A stretch of DNA of 64,000 nucleotides from Nectonema munidae (GCA_030549495.1 JAUIRK010000183.1:145917-209916); one strand, 5' to 3'. Positions 12,901 to 23,280 are shown, counted from the first letter of the stretch. Notes: generated from the letters alone by a model not told the origin. Translations and numbers: made by a program.

Positions 12901-14447
12901 CAACTTAATTTACGAAACAAAATGTTGCCGACAGGGAGATGGGAAAGCGTTATTCCTCAAGTGGCACACTCACTCCGATCTTTACGTTGCACGAGCACCA
13001 ATACAACACCTCATGAAAGCTTTTTCCAATTTCCGCGAAGGGCAAGTTTTGGAATCTCAATCCCATCATGGCTAACAGACTCATTAGAAGGATCAGTGCT
13101 CTTGAAAAATTTCATCAGGCAAAATAAAAACGACCCTCTGGTTGAAGAAGTCAAGTTGCTAGATGTAAACCATTCTTATGCTCGCATCGAGAAAGCAGAT
13201 GGCCAGCAATCTAGAGTTTCAGTGAATGACTTGGCACCCTGTCCACCGACAGTTGAATCCGATCCGACTCAAAACTTCCAGAAAGCACACACTCACCAGG
13301 AAGATCAAACAGAGAATAGGCACGAATCAACTCATGAAATTCAAGACCGACAAACACTCAGATGATCTACCAGGACAACCAAGCCACCCTCCCGATTACA
13401 CTACAACTCTTTTCGTTAGATGGGTTCTCATTCAACTACTGTACTTGTATTGTGATAATTACTGCTTCAGTTATCATTCAATTAATTGCTGTACTTGTAA
13501 TACTTATTGTCTAAATTATTGTTCAATTATCTAATCTACTTGTAATGATTATTGCCTCAACTATTCAATTTAAATAATACCTAGAACAATCAATTAACAC
13601 TTTGACTTTGTATATATATATACCTGGTTCAATTTTACTTTCGTTATTGTAGCTTCATCTTTTCTCTGAAGTATTCAACTTACGTACCGTGTCAATTCTA
13701 ACTAATCTACTCATGATTTGTTTAAGTTCATTTTGTTCGTAACTTTTCATATCATTTTTTTCGGTACAGTTAGAGTTTCTGATTTCTTGATAAAATAATT
13801 TCCTTCAGGAAAGATAAATTAGATTGAAAATTAGGGGGACTTGAGATTCTTAAAAATTACTTTCAAAAAAATTAAGCGTTTATTTAATTAATGACTAACT
13901 TAGATTAATATTGAAAAATTTCTCTCTTATTTACAAGATTTGTGTTGCATGGACAACAAAGACATTTGCAATGGTGCAACGCTTTTGACGATTTAAAAGT
14001 TTCAATCAAACTATAAATTTTTGGAGATTTTTTTATTATCTTTTATGGAATAAAAAAGAAAAATTCAGAAGAAATTTTTATACGAGTCTCACTCAGGAGG
14101 TTTTGAGAAGCGAGACTCGAGACAAAAACTCCAGTCATAGCCGAAAAGTTATCGATATTTTGTATGTAGAAGTAGTCGCAATTACCACCTGTGTTTTCAC
14201 ACTTCTCAAGTTTCGCAAGATTAAATACTTTCGTTGGATCAGCGGCATTTAAAAATGAAAAAAAAGTTACAAATCCGTAGCCACGTGACTTTTTTGTCTG
14301 TCTGTCTGTGATGACAACAGCTTCCTCAATTTCTCCAAATGTTTCAAAGTGGAGGCGCAAGCTTTCGTCTGTTGTGTGATAAGGCAGACCGCCAACAAAG
14401 ATTTTGGTGAAGGTAGTGTCCTTTTGCTGAACATTTGTGAGAACCAT
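3440..14447 (-). CDS. rbm24: RBM24/RBM38 (SUP-12)-like RNA-binding protein, 3 exons
   Basis: The proposed CDS joins 14447-14271, 6661-6535 and 3903-3440, giving 177+127+464 = 768 bases: 255 codons plus a TGA stop. The N-terminus is one RRM: RNP2 is KIFVGGL and RNP1 is RGYGFV, preceded by the family signature [11 protein letters not shown] and followed by [12 protein letters not shown] and GAKPR. In this family the protein binds GU-rich RNA and regulates muscle splicing or mRNA stability in nucleus and cytoplasm. The tail of about 150 residues is rich in Ser, Pro, Asn and His, low in complexity, and shows no second domain; human RBM24 has 236 residues, so the length fits. The start ATG at 14447 sits in an A-rich context. 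Intron 1 (7.6 kb) contains a gypsy element in the opposite orientation. RBM24 and RBM38 cannot be told apart here. A further small exon inside intron 2 is possible but not needed, because the phases match. Confidence 0.88.
4015..4383. repeat. Dispersed repeat, also at 40533-40952
   Basis: Several hundred bases align in the same direction with 40533-40952, including GTCGTAGTCGGTT, TTCTAGTTGGACTAAGA, AATGTTTTATTGGCCCA, TTCAATTGTTGTGAG and AAAAAATTATTTCTGAA. A truncated start of the same repeat occurs near 53595-53640. It has no coding capacity and its class is unknown. Confidence 0.75.
4513..4660 (-). repeat. tRNA-derived SINE, copy 1
   Basis: Read on the minus strand it starts AGGGGCGTGAGTAAGG and carries the Pol III B-box-like GGTTCGATCCC and the 3' block GGTACCTTTACC. 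The same 145-150-bp unit recurs at least seven more times in this window. Confidence 0.88.
6139..6274 (-). repeat. tRNA-derived SINE, copy 2
   Basis: Same unit as 4513-4660 with B-box GGTTCGATCCC. The 3' end stops before the GGTACC block. Confidence 0.85.
6535..6661 (-). CDS. rbm24: RBM24-like exon 2 (second half of the RRM)
   Basis: The acceptor is TTTAG just before [18 protein letters not shown]. The exon carries [18 protein letters not shown], the signature after RNP1 in RBM24/RBM38. The donor AATA/GTAAGT leaves one base (phase 1). A methionine inside this exon makes it look like a separate small ORF, but homology shows that it is internal. Confidence 0.88.
7385..7515. mobile_element. piggyBac-type MITE, copy 1
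   Basis: Flanked by TTAA at 7381-7384 and 7516-7519. The ends are CCCATTTACGACC and its imperfect inverse GGTCTTAAATGGG. It is 131 bp long and the inverse of the copy at 28953-29083. It carries three TCGTCTGC motifs. Confidence 0.87.
8619..8700 (-). repeat. tRNA-derived SINE, truncated copy 3
   Basis: Only the head half remains: degenerate AAGGGCGTAAGGAAGG start and a B-box-like GGTTCGATTCC, with many substitutions relative to the other copies. Confidence 0.7.
9538..9808 (+). repeat. Left LTR of the gypsy element
   Basis: Matches 13425-13697 at roughly 95%. It contains three to four degenerate units of about 48 bp, each with CTACTTGT or CTGTACTTGT followed by ATTGCCTCA-like and ATTCAATT. 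A TATATATA run lies at 9726-9733. Confidence 0.85.
9843..10376 (+). pseudogene. gag: Gypsy gag, ends at an in-frame TAA
   Basis: The likely start is the ATG at 9843 just after the LTR; an upstream GTG in the same frame lies inside the LTR. The product resembles a retrotransposon capsid domain: [14 protein letters not shown] near residue 20, then helices with [32 protein letters not shown] and DAFINGISS. Gag forms the particle that packages element RNA. The TAA at 10374-10376 interrupts a frame that is open again directly afterwards up to the zinc knuckles, so it is probably a nonsense mutation. The bases AAAGTAAGTAT around it also match a 5' splice site. Confidence 0.85.
10377..10895 (+). pseudogene. 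Gypsy nucleocapsid zinc knuckles and aspartic protease start
   Basis: In frame with gag beyond the TAA. Two CX2CX4HX4C knuckles are intact ([14 protein letters not shown] and [14 protein letters not shown]), followed by a protease active site LYDSGSS, where family members usually have DTG or DSG. The knuckles bind RNA and the protease matures the polyprotein. The frame ends in TAA at 10893; two more stops (10932 and 10950) follow in the same frame before the RT region. Confidence 0.85.
10956..11756 (+). pseudogene. pol: Gypsy reverse transcriptase with mutated YLDD box
   Basis: Shows RT motifs in order: [47 protein letters not shown] (motif A Asp present), [10 protein letters not shown]-like block ([13 protein letters not shown]), and [11 protein letters not shown] where YLDD is expected. 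The second catalytic Asp of that box is Asn, which should abolish polymerisation. The frame ends at a TAG (11754) in the thumb region, and the linker up to RNase H is shifted and contains a TGA. Confidence 0.88.
11757..11934 (+). pseudogene. pol: Gypsy RT thumb-RNase H linker, frameshifted
   Basis: Recognisable connection-domain residues are split between frames: [19 protein letters not shown] in one frame, then AYYAKWLP, a TGA, and [18 protein letters not shown] in the frame that continues into RNase H. This implies at least one small deletion plus one stop. Confidence 0.75.
11935..13365 (+). pseudogene. pol: Gypsy RNase H and integrase, long open frame
   Basis: 476 codons are open. RNase [19 protein letters not shown] near residue 20, [20 protein letters not shown], and [14 protein letters not shown]. 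Integrase: HHCC zinc site (HASLCH then CSFCRLC), DDE core with [16 protein letters not shown] and GQAERYN, so all three catalytic acids are present. A basic polar tail follows. RNase H removes template RNA and integrase inserts the cDNA. Domains are intact, but without a working RT the copy cannot act alone. Confidence 0.88.
13425..13697 (+). repeat. Right LTR of the gypsy element
   Basis: Copy of 9538-9808. The preceding purine-rich GTTAGATGGG is the best candidate for a short polypurine tract, but it is weak. Confidence 0.85.
13698..14270 (-). other. rbm24: Intron 1 of the RBM24-like gene, part next to exon 1
   Basis: AT-rich sequence; no feature except the donor GTAACT next to exon 1. Confidence 0.7.
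14271..14447 (-). CDS. rbm24: RBM24-like exon 1 (first half of the RRM)
   Basis: There are 59 codons from the ATG to the Phe of GYGF. The exon ends at GGATTT and the intron starts GTAACT, phase 0, so RNP1 is cut between F and V. Open reading continues for a while past this donor, but that tail has no RRM similarity and ends in stops, whereas exon 2 resumes with VTM as in other family members. Confidence 0.88.
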
Positions 14448-16669
14448 TTTTATGGATGATTGAAGAGAGAAGCTTCTTCAACCTACCTTTACAATTATGC
14501 AAAAAAGAAGGATTAATTTTTCATCATCATAACGGCTATTTACTTCAAAGATGTAAGATTTTTTTTAAAATATTGTTAAAACAAGTTAAGTAGTTGGATG
14601 TGGTTGGTGAAAGAATACATCAGTTAGCTTTATTTAACTAAAAGTGTAAAATGAGTAATGAAGGAAAAATGAAACTAAGATGTCATATGAATGAAAACGA
14701 TTTAACATTGTATGAAAAATAGTAAAAAACTATATTCATATAAAAATAAAAAACAAATCATACATTTTTGAACACTATGTCGTCCTGACGCGTATACTAA
14801 TTGCCTTATATGGTTCAGTCTCCATAACTGATCTCAAACCTAAATATTCCTGCTATTACATTTTCTTGAAAGTACTTGAGATTTGTTGATGACCATATGG
14901 GGCGAAAATGTGTCAATTTTTTTAATTATTCCTCTATGAAGAAATTTAGTTTGATTTTAGGTTGTTTAGCTGGCTAGTTTCAAGTTTCATCAGTTTCACT
15001 TTGTGTTCATTAGTTATTGTCCATTAAATATTTATAAAAAAAAGAGTTGCTTTGTGATAAGAGCGTCCACAACAGCTTCTATCATGACTGAATTGATGTA
15101 ACTAATGGGGTCGCTACATAAAATGTGTGGGTCGCCATATAAATCAGATATCTGCCTCATTCCCCTTCATTACATTTTATCATAAGCACTTCAAAACACG
15201 CAAAATTGTGCGTATGTGTTAATTAAAATGTGAACTATATTACCGTAGCTGTATACCATATGTGAGGAGGGTCAAACATATGGCCGACAGACCGAATAAG
15301 ACCCTAAAATTAATTTCATGACGTTTGTCAAAATAAGGCTTTGATCTGCATAGTAGTGTATCATATCATGCGAAATTTTTGATACAATTTTTAAACAATT
15401 TTTGTTTGACATTTAAAATTTCCTGAAAATATTATTATTAAGAACTTTCGAAGATGTTAGCCAGAAATAGAGTTGACTAAATTGAATAAATTTAAATTTT
15501 AGCTGGTAAAATTGTAGAATATAATTCTAGCTTTTCTAGAACAAGTTTGTGGTACAGATATTACCTTATTTGCATAACTCCTTTTTTAAAATTGAATTAA
15601 TTGGACTGTGAAGTAATTTTATAATTTATAGCAAATAATATATAAATTAAATTGGGTCAATTTACCCCATTTTTATTAAAGGGTTTACGTATATTTTTTT
15701 GTGATAGACAAATTTCTTAGCAGCACAAGTTTATCTTTGAAAGAATATTTTTGAAAATATATTTTATCAGAATCATTTGAAAAGATAATAATTAAGTGAT
15801 ACTGAAACTTTTTATAAGAAAGAGATTGAGATTTTTAAGTCCTAATTAGGGGCAATAAAAGTGGAACCCACAAATCCTTCAAATATTGACCGAATGCCCT
15901 CAAAAAGTTGTTTTTTTTAAAAAAAAAATTGACCTAAAAAGCATTCTATTTTAACTTTCCCCATTAATTATATCATTAATATTAATGGTAAGATGCAATG
16001 TAATATTTTTAACATGCTCTTTTAAAAGGTTCGACCTTTTGTAGTCAAAAGCTGCACTTGAATTTATCTTTTTCTGTTTGTTGCCTGGGCTAGAAAAGAG
16101 ATTACTCTCTTTTGCTCATATATGTTCTTTATTTATATCAATTCCATATTTCTATATAAAAATCAAGTGCATCTTTCATTGTAAGATTCCATGATTACGT
16201 TCTTCAATCATATGATTTATGTGGCAGCATGGATGAGTCAAAATTTTTATCTATAATGATCAAAAATGATCTGTGAAATAATTATAAATATGGAATATAA
16301 ATCTAGATTACTTACAAAAAATGGAGTATTAAAAAAGTTGGCCTATTAATAAAAAGTTGACTTTTCTTGACCTGATAACTTGCGCTTCTTTTACACAAAC
16401 TTTATAAAATAAGATTGAATAAGTGCTATTGGAATTCAAAAGTTGGCCTTATTGACTTTTAACTGGCGTAGTAGTCATAATGCTCACACAAGATTCTGCT
16501 TTCTTAGCAACACACATTTGTTATAAAAAATTTTAAAAGAACAAATACAAACGAAGCGTTCAGGAATGGAAGAGTCAAGGAAAATTTGCGGAAGAAACAA
16601 AATAAGAATGAAAATGAGTAAAAACAGAGCAATGCTCAAATCCAGCTTATTATAATGAAACATGCCTTC
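14448..16669. other. Upstream region of the RBM24-like gene
   Basis: Presumed 5' UTR and promoter of the minus-strand gene followed by AT-rich sequence. I see no conserved ORF and no repeat with a partner in the window. No TATA box can be assigned with confidence. Confidence 0.5.
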
Positions 16670-17020
16670 CAGGGCCGTATCAAGGGGGATGGCAGTAAGG
16701 GTGGGGGGGGGGGGGGGGTCAATTGCCCCGGGGCGCCACACCCATTTCATTTTCCTACCTAAGAAGCACTATGGGGTAAGCCCGCTTCCAAAGTCTGTCT
16801 CTTATGAGCATTGAGAAAGAAGTTCTCATTTGTATTGATTTTGACGAAGTCATCGATAATTTTGCTGCTGCTAAAACACGAAAAATGAACATCTAATGAA
16901 GACTGTTTCACTTTTTAAGCCAGAATGGGGTGGGGATGAGTGAGAAAAGAAAGAGAAGAGGTGAGGGGCTCCATTCAGGATCTTTGCCCTAGGGCGCTAC
17001 GATCCCTTGATACGGCCCTG
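16670..17020. mobile_element. hAT MITE with perfect 8-bp target duplication
   Basis: Ends CAGGGCCGTATCAAGGG and CCCTTGATACGGCCCTG are exact inverses over 17 bp. The flanks are ATGCCTTC at 16662-16669 and 17021-17028. A G-run near the left end and GGGGCTCCATTCAGG near the right are internal. It is 351 bp and non-coding. Confidence 0.93.
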
Positions 17021-18207
17021 ATGCCTTCTATAATTTAAGGGATTCGATCAAGCACCCAATGGAGAAATGCACGATAGGAGAACTGGCTGAAATTATAAAG
17101 TTTTTTTTTTAAATACAAACTTTGTTAATTCTACTAATTTAAGCAGTGTAAAAAAGTTATGGTATAATAGATATGAAGTATAATGGAATAAAACAAAGTT
17201 TGAAAAAAGAAAATAAAAAAGTTTACAAAAAGTTTGGAAAAAGAAAGCAAAAAAATACATAAAGGTAAAGGTATCGTGGGATGTTTTCATCAAGAAAGCA
17301 CAATTGGGCCGCTTGTATCGAACTATGAGGAAAGTAGGCATGATGTTATTGATCGAACCCAAGACCTTGAGTTACCGAAACCCAGTATCTAACCAACCTT
17401 ACTCACGCCCCTAGCATAGTTGCCAACCTCAGAGAAGACCAAAGCCGTAGACTTTTTTCGAAAACGACCCATGGATCCTAATATTTATTTATGCTTTTTT
17501 TTCGCAAGTATGAAAAAATGCATGGGAAGAACCTAATTTGGATTTAGTAATTTGGAATAAATTCAAATTTTTGAATGCATTCTTCTTTAAAACAGTTGTC
17601 GTAGCGACTTTTTGTTTTATTTTTATTATCACTCATTATTCAAGAAGTGAAAATTGGTTTACATAATTTAAATAGTCTAAATAGTTATGTAAAAACATAA
17701 ATCGATGAAATAAAATAAAAAACAAAACTGTTCACACATTCAAAGCAATCAGTTAAAATTAAATGATATAGTTTTTGCCTAATTAAAAAATTATAATTGT
17801 GGGCCGTTGTCCATAGTACAGTTCAGCTAGAATCGTTAAATTATTAATGATTGATCCATTGTTATATATCATAGTTAAGGCCAAAATAACATAAATTCAT
17901 TGATCCACAGAAAGAGTTTGAGTTTATTCCTTTTGCAAATTTCTAGATTTCCAGATTTTCTATTCTGATGCTTTAGTCAAATTACTTCTTGAATTGAAAA
18001 AAAGAAATTTCAGAGATTTTTAGCCGAGTGAATTTTGATTTAAAAGAAAAGACTCCTAGAAAAATAAGCCAGACCATCTGGATCGATAGCCCCTACCCTC
18101 CCAGCACTAGTCCATCTGTCAACAAAGGACTTTTTTATTTAGGGTATTGAGTTTATTTTAGCAACACCATTCTTATTTCAAGGGTAGTCGAAAGTTCAAC
18201 ACTAGGT
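17021..18207. other. Non-coding, AT-rich, holding one SINE
   Basis: Contains the SINE at 17261-17412; otherwise I see nothing. Confidence 0.6.
17261..17412 (-). repeat. tRNA-derived SINE, copy 4
   Basis: Full-length unit from AGGGGCGTGAGTAAGG (minus strand) to GATACCTTTACCTTT. The B box is GGTTCGATC followed by a short local change (AATAACATC). Confidence 0.87.
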
Positions 18208-18616
18208 TATGTTTTATTTTTCGGTTCCGTCAATCAAAAGTTTTTTCAACGCAATTATTTATTGTTGTGATGTCAATCAAACTATACATTTTTCAACGTA
18301 GTTAATTTCGTTGATATCAGTGGCGGATCGAGAAATTGATCATAGGGTGGGGGCAACTTTAAAAAATACTAGTAAAATACTACCATACAAGTCTTGATGC
18401 TTTAGGAAATAGCAAAATCAGTAGGGGGTATTTCTGAAGCCATTCTTCATAGGAGGGGGCATAGGCCCAGACGGCCCCCTCTGGATCTGCCAGTGGTTGA
18501 TATATATTACTAAAGATTCTAGATCTTTTACATAAAACTAAATCATTAAATTTAAAAAAATTTAGAACAAATCAAGAAATAATTTTTGATTGACAGAACC
18601 GTAAAGAAAAACATTA
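18208..18616. mobile_element. Mariner-type MITE split by a hAT MITE
   Basis: The ends match the element at 24802-24973: left CGGTTCCGTCAATCAAAAG and right TTTTTGATTGACAGAACCG, next to TA dinucleotides. The body also matches (GCAATTATTTATTG, GTGATGTCAATCAAACTAT, TTTTCAACGTAGTT, CTAGATCTTTTACATA). It is interrupted by the hAT MITE at 18318-18495. Confidence 0.83.
18318..18495. mobile_element. Nested hAT MITE with 8-bp target duplication
   Basis: 178 bp, ends CAGTGGCGGATCGAGA and (inverse) CACTGGCAGATCCAGA. GTTGATAT is repeated exactly at 18310-18317 and 18496-18503. It sits inside a mariner-type MITE, so it is the younger insertion. Confidence 0.92.
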
Positions 18617-20380
18617 CCCAAGACTGTTGTACACTGGTTAGTTAATTATTCAATCAATTTTGTCCTTAGCATTATTAGAATAATGCTTTGCATTTATATT
18701 AAATTGTTAAGAGTAAAAACCGTGGATACCATATGTTACTTGTTTATTACAAATTCACCTACAAGAAATTTTTAATGCGTAATTGGTGAATAATTTGTAC
18801 TTATGGAATTGTGTGGTTTAGTCTGACCGGGTAAATTATACGTACATAGAATACACACTTCCATTTTAAGAAATAAGAATAAGCTTTTACAAAATTGTTA
18901 TCGAACTTTTTAAACCTTCATTTAAATCTAGATATTTTTAATAGATAAAATACAAATTTCAAGTATTTTTAGCATTTTTTCTGCTCAAAAATTTACAATG
19001 TCTTAACCAGTTGATGAGGAACAGAATTTTGAAGAGTAATATAAACGGTGGTCCAAAAACAGTTTTATTAAAATATATCATCAATAGAAATTCAATCAAA
19101 ATATTTTAGGCTTAAATATTATGGTTTGCTACCCTTTTTATTCCAATTTTCCTTACACATTTCCCTGTATTATTAAGTTTTGGGTATTTTGAAGCGTTGT
19201 TTGAAATTTTTAGGGGCGGTAAAATTTGCATCTGCTCCGTGCGGAATTTGAACCGACACGACACGGAGTTAAGATCTTATTTTGCCATTCTTTTTCTATT
19301 CAATGCATTTGACTATACTCCTTTTCTCTCAATCTTAAAGATTTTTAAATTTTAAAGTTACTGAATTTTTTAGAAGTCAAATTTTATGTAAAATTTCAAT
19401 TTTGTATAAGCTGTTAGAAGCAACTTAGAGTAGGGAGCGAACAAAGCAGTATGTCAGTATGTAAACAACTGGGTCTTCATAGAACTTTTGGCGAGGGTTT
19501 CCACATAGCACCTCAAAATATTGATTTAAAGAACTTACTAATGAAATGCGACAAAAAAGAAGCCAAAGTGAGCTCATCTTTTTAAATGGGAAGGTAGAAA
19601 AAAATTTGTTGTACTGTTTTAGTCAAAGAGAGTTAGTGGAAGGATGAAGAAGAGAGAAAAAGTGAAAAGTTTTTTGAGGAAGACGGACGACATATGTGTT
19701 TTTGCGTATCATTAATATTTATAAAATAACAATCAGTCATCTCTCCTACAAGCATTGCATCCCTTCGATTTCCAAGGTTAAAGCGTTTATCGAAAAGGTT
19801 TTGTTCGTAGAGGAGGTTTCGTTCAGCAAATTAGATAGATGATATATATGGATAGAAAAGCAACAACGTTGTCGTTTATCATGTCAATAATCGTGGTATG
19901 TAATAGTATGGATCAGAGATAATATTCCGCGATTTCTCATGGTAAACCATGTTCCCTCCTTTATGTGTGTTTCTGTGTGTGTGTGTGTGTGTGGTGTTAT
20001 GAGAATCAGAGGCCTTCAACGAATTGTTTAAGCACATAGAATGTCGTAATCACTCTATAAAAGTGTGGTGAATAAGTTCAAATTTTGGTAGATTATTGTT
20101 AAGATTATTATGGCGTTTTAATAAACAGAATAAATACATTAAGAATTGTAATAGGATTCACGAGAGATAAATCTCCGAATTTTGACATTATCAAACCGGA
20201 ACAAAAAAAAGTCAGGAACAAAAATTTGTATTTCTTGCAATAATGATTAAATAAAAAATACTTTAAAGATAAAAGATCAATTTTTATACTAAAAAAGCAC
20301 ATTTGGATTTTAATTTTTCTAAGCTGTTTTTCGGGAACTCGCCCAATAGAGTGGCAAATTAAAAAAGTTACATGCAAAGA
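18617..20380. other. Non-coding, AT-rich
   Basis: A (GT)n run lies near 19973-19993. A GC-richer segment at 19227-19270 contains the inverted pair CTCCGTG / CACGGAG around GGTTCAAATTCCG (minus strand), which resembles a tRNA T-arm. No ORF is supported. Confidence 0.5.
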
Positions 20381-20520
20381 GTGAAGAGTGAAAAATCAAA
20401 AAAGTGACAAAAATGACAAAATTCAAAAAAGTGACAAAAATGACAAAATAAAAAAAAAGTGACAAAAATGTCAAAAATTGAAAAGAAATGACATGAAAAA
20501 TGAACGACAAAAATTGCAAA
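20381..20520. repeat. Degenerate tandem repeat of AAAAGTGACAAAAATGAC
   Basis: Several units of about 30 bp containing GTGACAAAAATGACAAAAT, loosely repeated. It produces a spurious Phe-rich reading frame on the minus strand. Confidence 0.7.
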
Positions 20521-20684
20521 TATTAAAAGAGTAACAATAAAAAGCATTCATGAAAATGATTTATTATTTTTACAAATTTACAAGTAAATAAATTTTTTTT
20601 ATATTGTCTTAGAAGATTTATGTTCAAATTTTTAATTGAATAAAAACAAATTTTAGTTTATGCTTAATTTTTATTTGTTTATTT

Positions 20685-20994
20685 CAGTGCCCGCGCTAAG
20701 CAAAAATTTTAAGGGGGGGGGGGGGTGGGGTTTCATTGGGGCGCTCATTTTTTAACTATCAGATTAATCTGATTCAAGGCGAAAAGAAAACATATGATGT
20801 ATTTGTCAAGCCATATCTATACAGATTACATTTTCATGAAAGAAATTATCATAAATGCTAGACAGATGTTTGACATATTTTTTTTAAGGTAACGAAATTT
20901 TTTTTATGGGAGCTTAAAAATTAGCTGGGGGGCTTGAGAAATAGTACGGGGGGGGGGCTTGTGCCTCAAATTTTTATAGGTAGCGCGGGCTCTG
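20685..20994. mobile_element. hAT MITE with near-perfect target duplication
   Basis: Ends CAGTGCCCGCGCTAAGCA and (inverse) CAGAGCCCGCGCTACCTA. The flanks are GTTTATTT and ATTTATTT (7 of 8). G-runs lie just inside both ends. Confidence 0.85.
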
Positions 20995-21525
20995 ATTTAT
21001 TTTATTTTTTAATATAAAACCTACTTTTTTATTGTTTGTAATTTGAAATTGTTAATTATTTGGTTTATAACATCTATATTTTAAAGAGGACGACATGACA
21101 AAGGAATGACAAAAAATACAGGAATTCATACTAGCGACAAATCAAAGGAATTATTTATCATGGCAAAATAGGGACAAAAAACATCTGAAAAATTTGATAA
21201 TAGACTTCTACAATAAAGTAACTAAACAAACAAACTAACCAATTAACTTATAAACAAAGCAACTAATCTTTGATTTGTCAAACCTTTGAGTTCTGACTCC
21301 TTTAATTACTATTTAATCCTGACACTTCTTTGAGTACTTGACAAGTTTTCTAACTTTTTGATTTAGGATAAAAAGCCGGGATTCTTATAAATTCTCCTAG
21401 ATTCCGTGGGTTAAGTTAAGTCAAAATCAAGACATGGAATTTTTGCACAACATGACAGTGTGGCAGTTTATTTTTAATTTAAAACTGTCAATCAACTGTC
21501 ATAAAATGTCAAATTCATTTAATAC
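20995..21525. other. Non-coding, AT-rich
   Basis: Near 21462-21510 lies AGTTTATTTTTAA...ACTGTCAATCAACTGTCATAAAA, which recurs at about 23462-23508, probably the end of a small repeat. Confidence 0.5.
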
Positions 21526-21889
21526 ACGAGTTTTCAATCTTTTTTAAGAAAGGGCGAAATTAAGAACCAACATTGACAAGAGGGCCGCAACAAAACAAAA
21601 AATGTTATGCATGGATATACTCAAAATAGCGGATAGCAGTTTGGGCACCGTCTAAATCAGCCACTGCCATAGAAAAACGATGTGTAGACAAAATTTATGA
21701 CCAAATCGTATAATTAAAACTACCGTACAGCCTATGTACAATGCAATAATAGATCAATAATTTTGCAAAATCCTGTCAGTTTTGATATGATATTGCTAGC
21801 CTATTTTTTCAGCAACTTTGCTATGCGGGCCGTAAATTTAGAGGTTTGCGGGACACATGCGGCCCTGAGGGCTGTGTTTGAGTAGCACT
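21526..21889. mobile_element. Probable hAT-type MITE with GGGCCGCA blocks
   Basis: The right end read inward is CAGTGCTACTCAAACACAG followed by GGGCCGCATGTG; the left side has CACGAGTTTTCAATC and GAGGGCCGCAACA. The inverted ends are imperfect and no exact target duplication is visible. Confidence 0.6.
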
Positions 21890-22965
21890 GAATTTTAATA
21901 TCACCTAAATAGAGAAGTTTTGGCAATTTTTATTTCATACAAATAAGATTAGGTAAATGTGCGGAGGAAAACTATTGAGTCATGGAATATCTTCTGAATT
22001 ATAGACTTGTATGATATGATACCGTGGTTTCCAAACTTTATGTTGTTAGGCGTCCCTTTTTAAAAAATTGAATTTTGGTGCCTCGCGTATTTTTCCTAAT
22101 TTTTTTTTATAGACTCCCTTTTTTTGATGACAATCAAATAAATATTTTAATTTATTTTTAATCTGATATAATTTTTTTCCATTTTTTCTTACATGTTTTA
22201 TTTCTGGGGATTTTTTTAATGTATAATCTTAAAAAGTTGTTCAAATCATTTTATATCTGGGTTTTTTTTTCATATTTTATAAAGTTATGATAGCATTTAT
22301 AGGATTGAAGAAGTAAAGGATTTCTTCCAAATATTATTTATGAACTCATCGGTTTATTTTACTTTTCTTTTTGTATGAGTAAAGATATAAAAATGATGAA
22401 AATTTTTTTGAAATTAAAAAAAATATATAGAAAAATAAAAACGTAATTGACAGGGTGCTGACATTTATTGAATGTTGAATGTTAGGCTTCATTGAAGATA
22501 GCGCTACTCGTGGCTCGTTTACTACCACTAAACGGGCTCGGCATTTGGATTTCAATGCAGCTAAACAGAAATCCATTTTCGGATAAATAATGATGTTACA
22601 AATGGCAACAAAACTTAAATTGCTTTGATTGATAAAGCATTATATCCTTAGCTTTGACTCAACCAAAATCTAACAAGGGATTCGCTCTGAAATTTTTGTT
22701 TGAATGAAGTATCACAAGGTAATTCTATTCGCTTTTCCTTTTCAAAAATTGTCATACCAAATTCATCATTTATTTCATCGACAAATGGATTCTCTATCTA
22801 TGTCAACTTTTTGGTATAATAAAGTTGTAATTTCGAAACGCAAATACATTCAAAATTTTACTTTCATCAAAAAAGTGTCCATTTTAGTAAAAATTTCTTT
22901 AGCTGTTGTCTTTTCAGAATTAGGTTTGCAAAGCCAATCTTCTAGAGTATCATTTTCTGCAAAAA
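21890..22965. other. Non-coding, AT-rich; hAT-like end near 22022
   Basis: GTGGTTTCCAAACTTTATG at 22024 resembles a common hAT terminus (CAGTGGTTCCCAAACT-type). Short frames at 22346-22576 and 22704-23093 match nothing, and the second runs into a SINE. Confidence 0.5.
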
Positions 22966-23102
22966 AGGTAAAGGTACCGTGGAGTGTTTTCATTGAGAAG
23001 GCACAATTGCGCCGCTTGTATCGAACTATGAGGAAAGCAGGCTTGCTGTGGAATCGAACCCAAAACCTTGAGTTATCGAAACCCAGTACCTAACCAACCT
23101 TA
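22966..23102 (-). repeat. tRNA-derived SINE, copy 5
   Basis: Full 3' block GGTACCTTTACC and B-box GGTTCGATTCC (minus strand). The head stops at TAAGGTTGGTT, so the first bases are missing. Confidence 0.87.
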
Positions 23103-23104
23103 GT

Positions 23105-23280
23105 TTGGAAATCGCTGAAGTTTATGACGAAGTTTGCAGCATTAAAAAATTGGATTCTACAATTATACACACTTTGATTGGTGGAATGAAAAAATCCAAT
23201 ATTTCTTGAATTCAGAGGCACACTTGGTTGAAATGAATCTACGAAGAACTTTTATAACTGAATTTACTTAAAATTTTTTC
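23105..23280 (+). pseudogene. Short transposase-like remnant, possibly hAT
   Basis: One frame reads LEIAEVYDEVCSIKKLDST, then shifts to WWNEKIQYFLNSEAHLVEMN. Patterns of this kind occur before the C-terminal domain of hAT transposases. The match is weak and from memory. Confidence 0.3.

Larger units (their letters stand above)
9538..13697 (+). mobile_element. Ty3/gypsy LTR retrotransposon, degenerate, in RBM24-like intron 1
   Basis: Two direct LTRs (9538-9808 and 13425-13697) flank gag, zinc knuckles, protease, reverse transcriptase, RNase H and integrase, in that order, which is the Ty3/gypsy order. There is no envelope-like ORF after the integrase. The LTRs differ at about a dozen sites over 250 bp. 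The exact outer ends and a target duplication are not clear. Several stops and frameshifts break the coding region, so the copy is dead. Confidence 0.9.

Noticed and set aside
14043-14270. Continuation of RBM24-like exon 1 to the TAA-side ORF end
   Set aside because: Residues after GYGF no longer match the RRM, whereas exon 2 resumes the family pattern exactly; it is intron read-through.
19227-19270. tRNA-like T-arm with GGTTCAAATTCC and a 7-bp inverted pair
   Set aside because: No matching D-arm or anticodon arm; single copy; kept only as a note.
22704-23093. 129-codon plus-strand frame
   Set aside because: It runs through an antisense SINE and has no family match.
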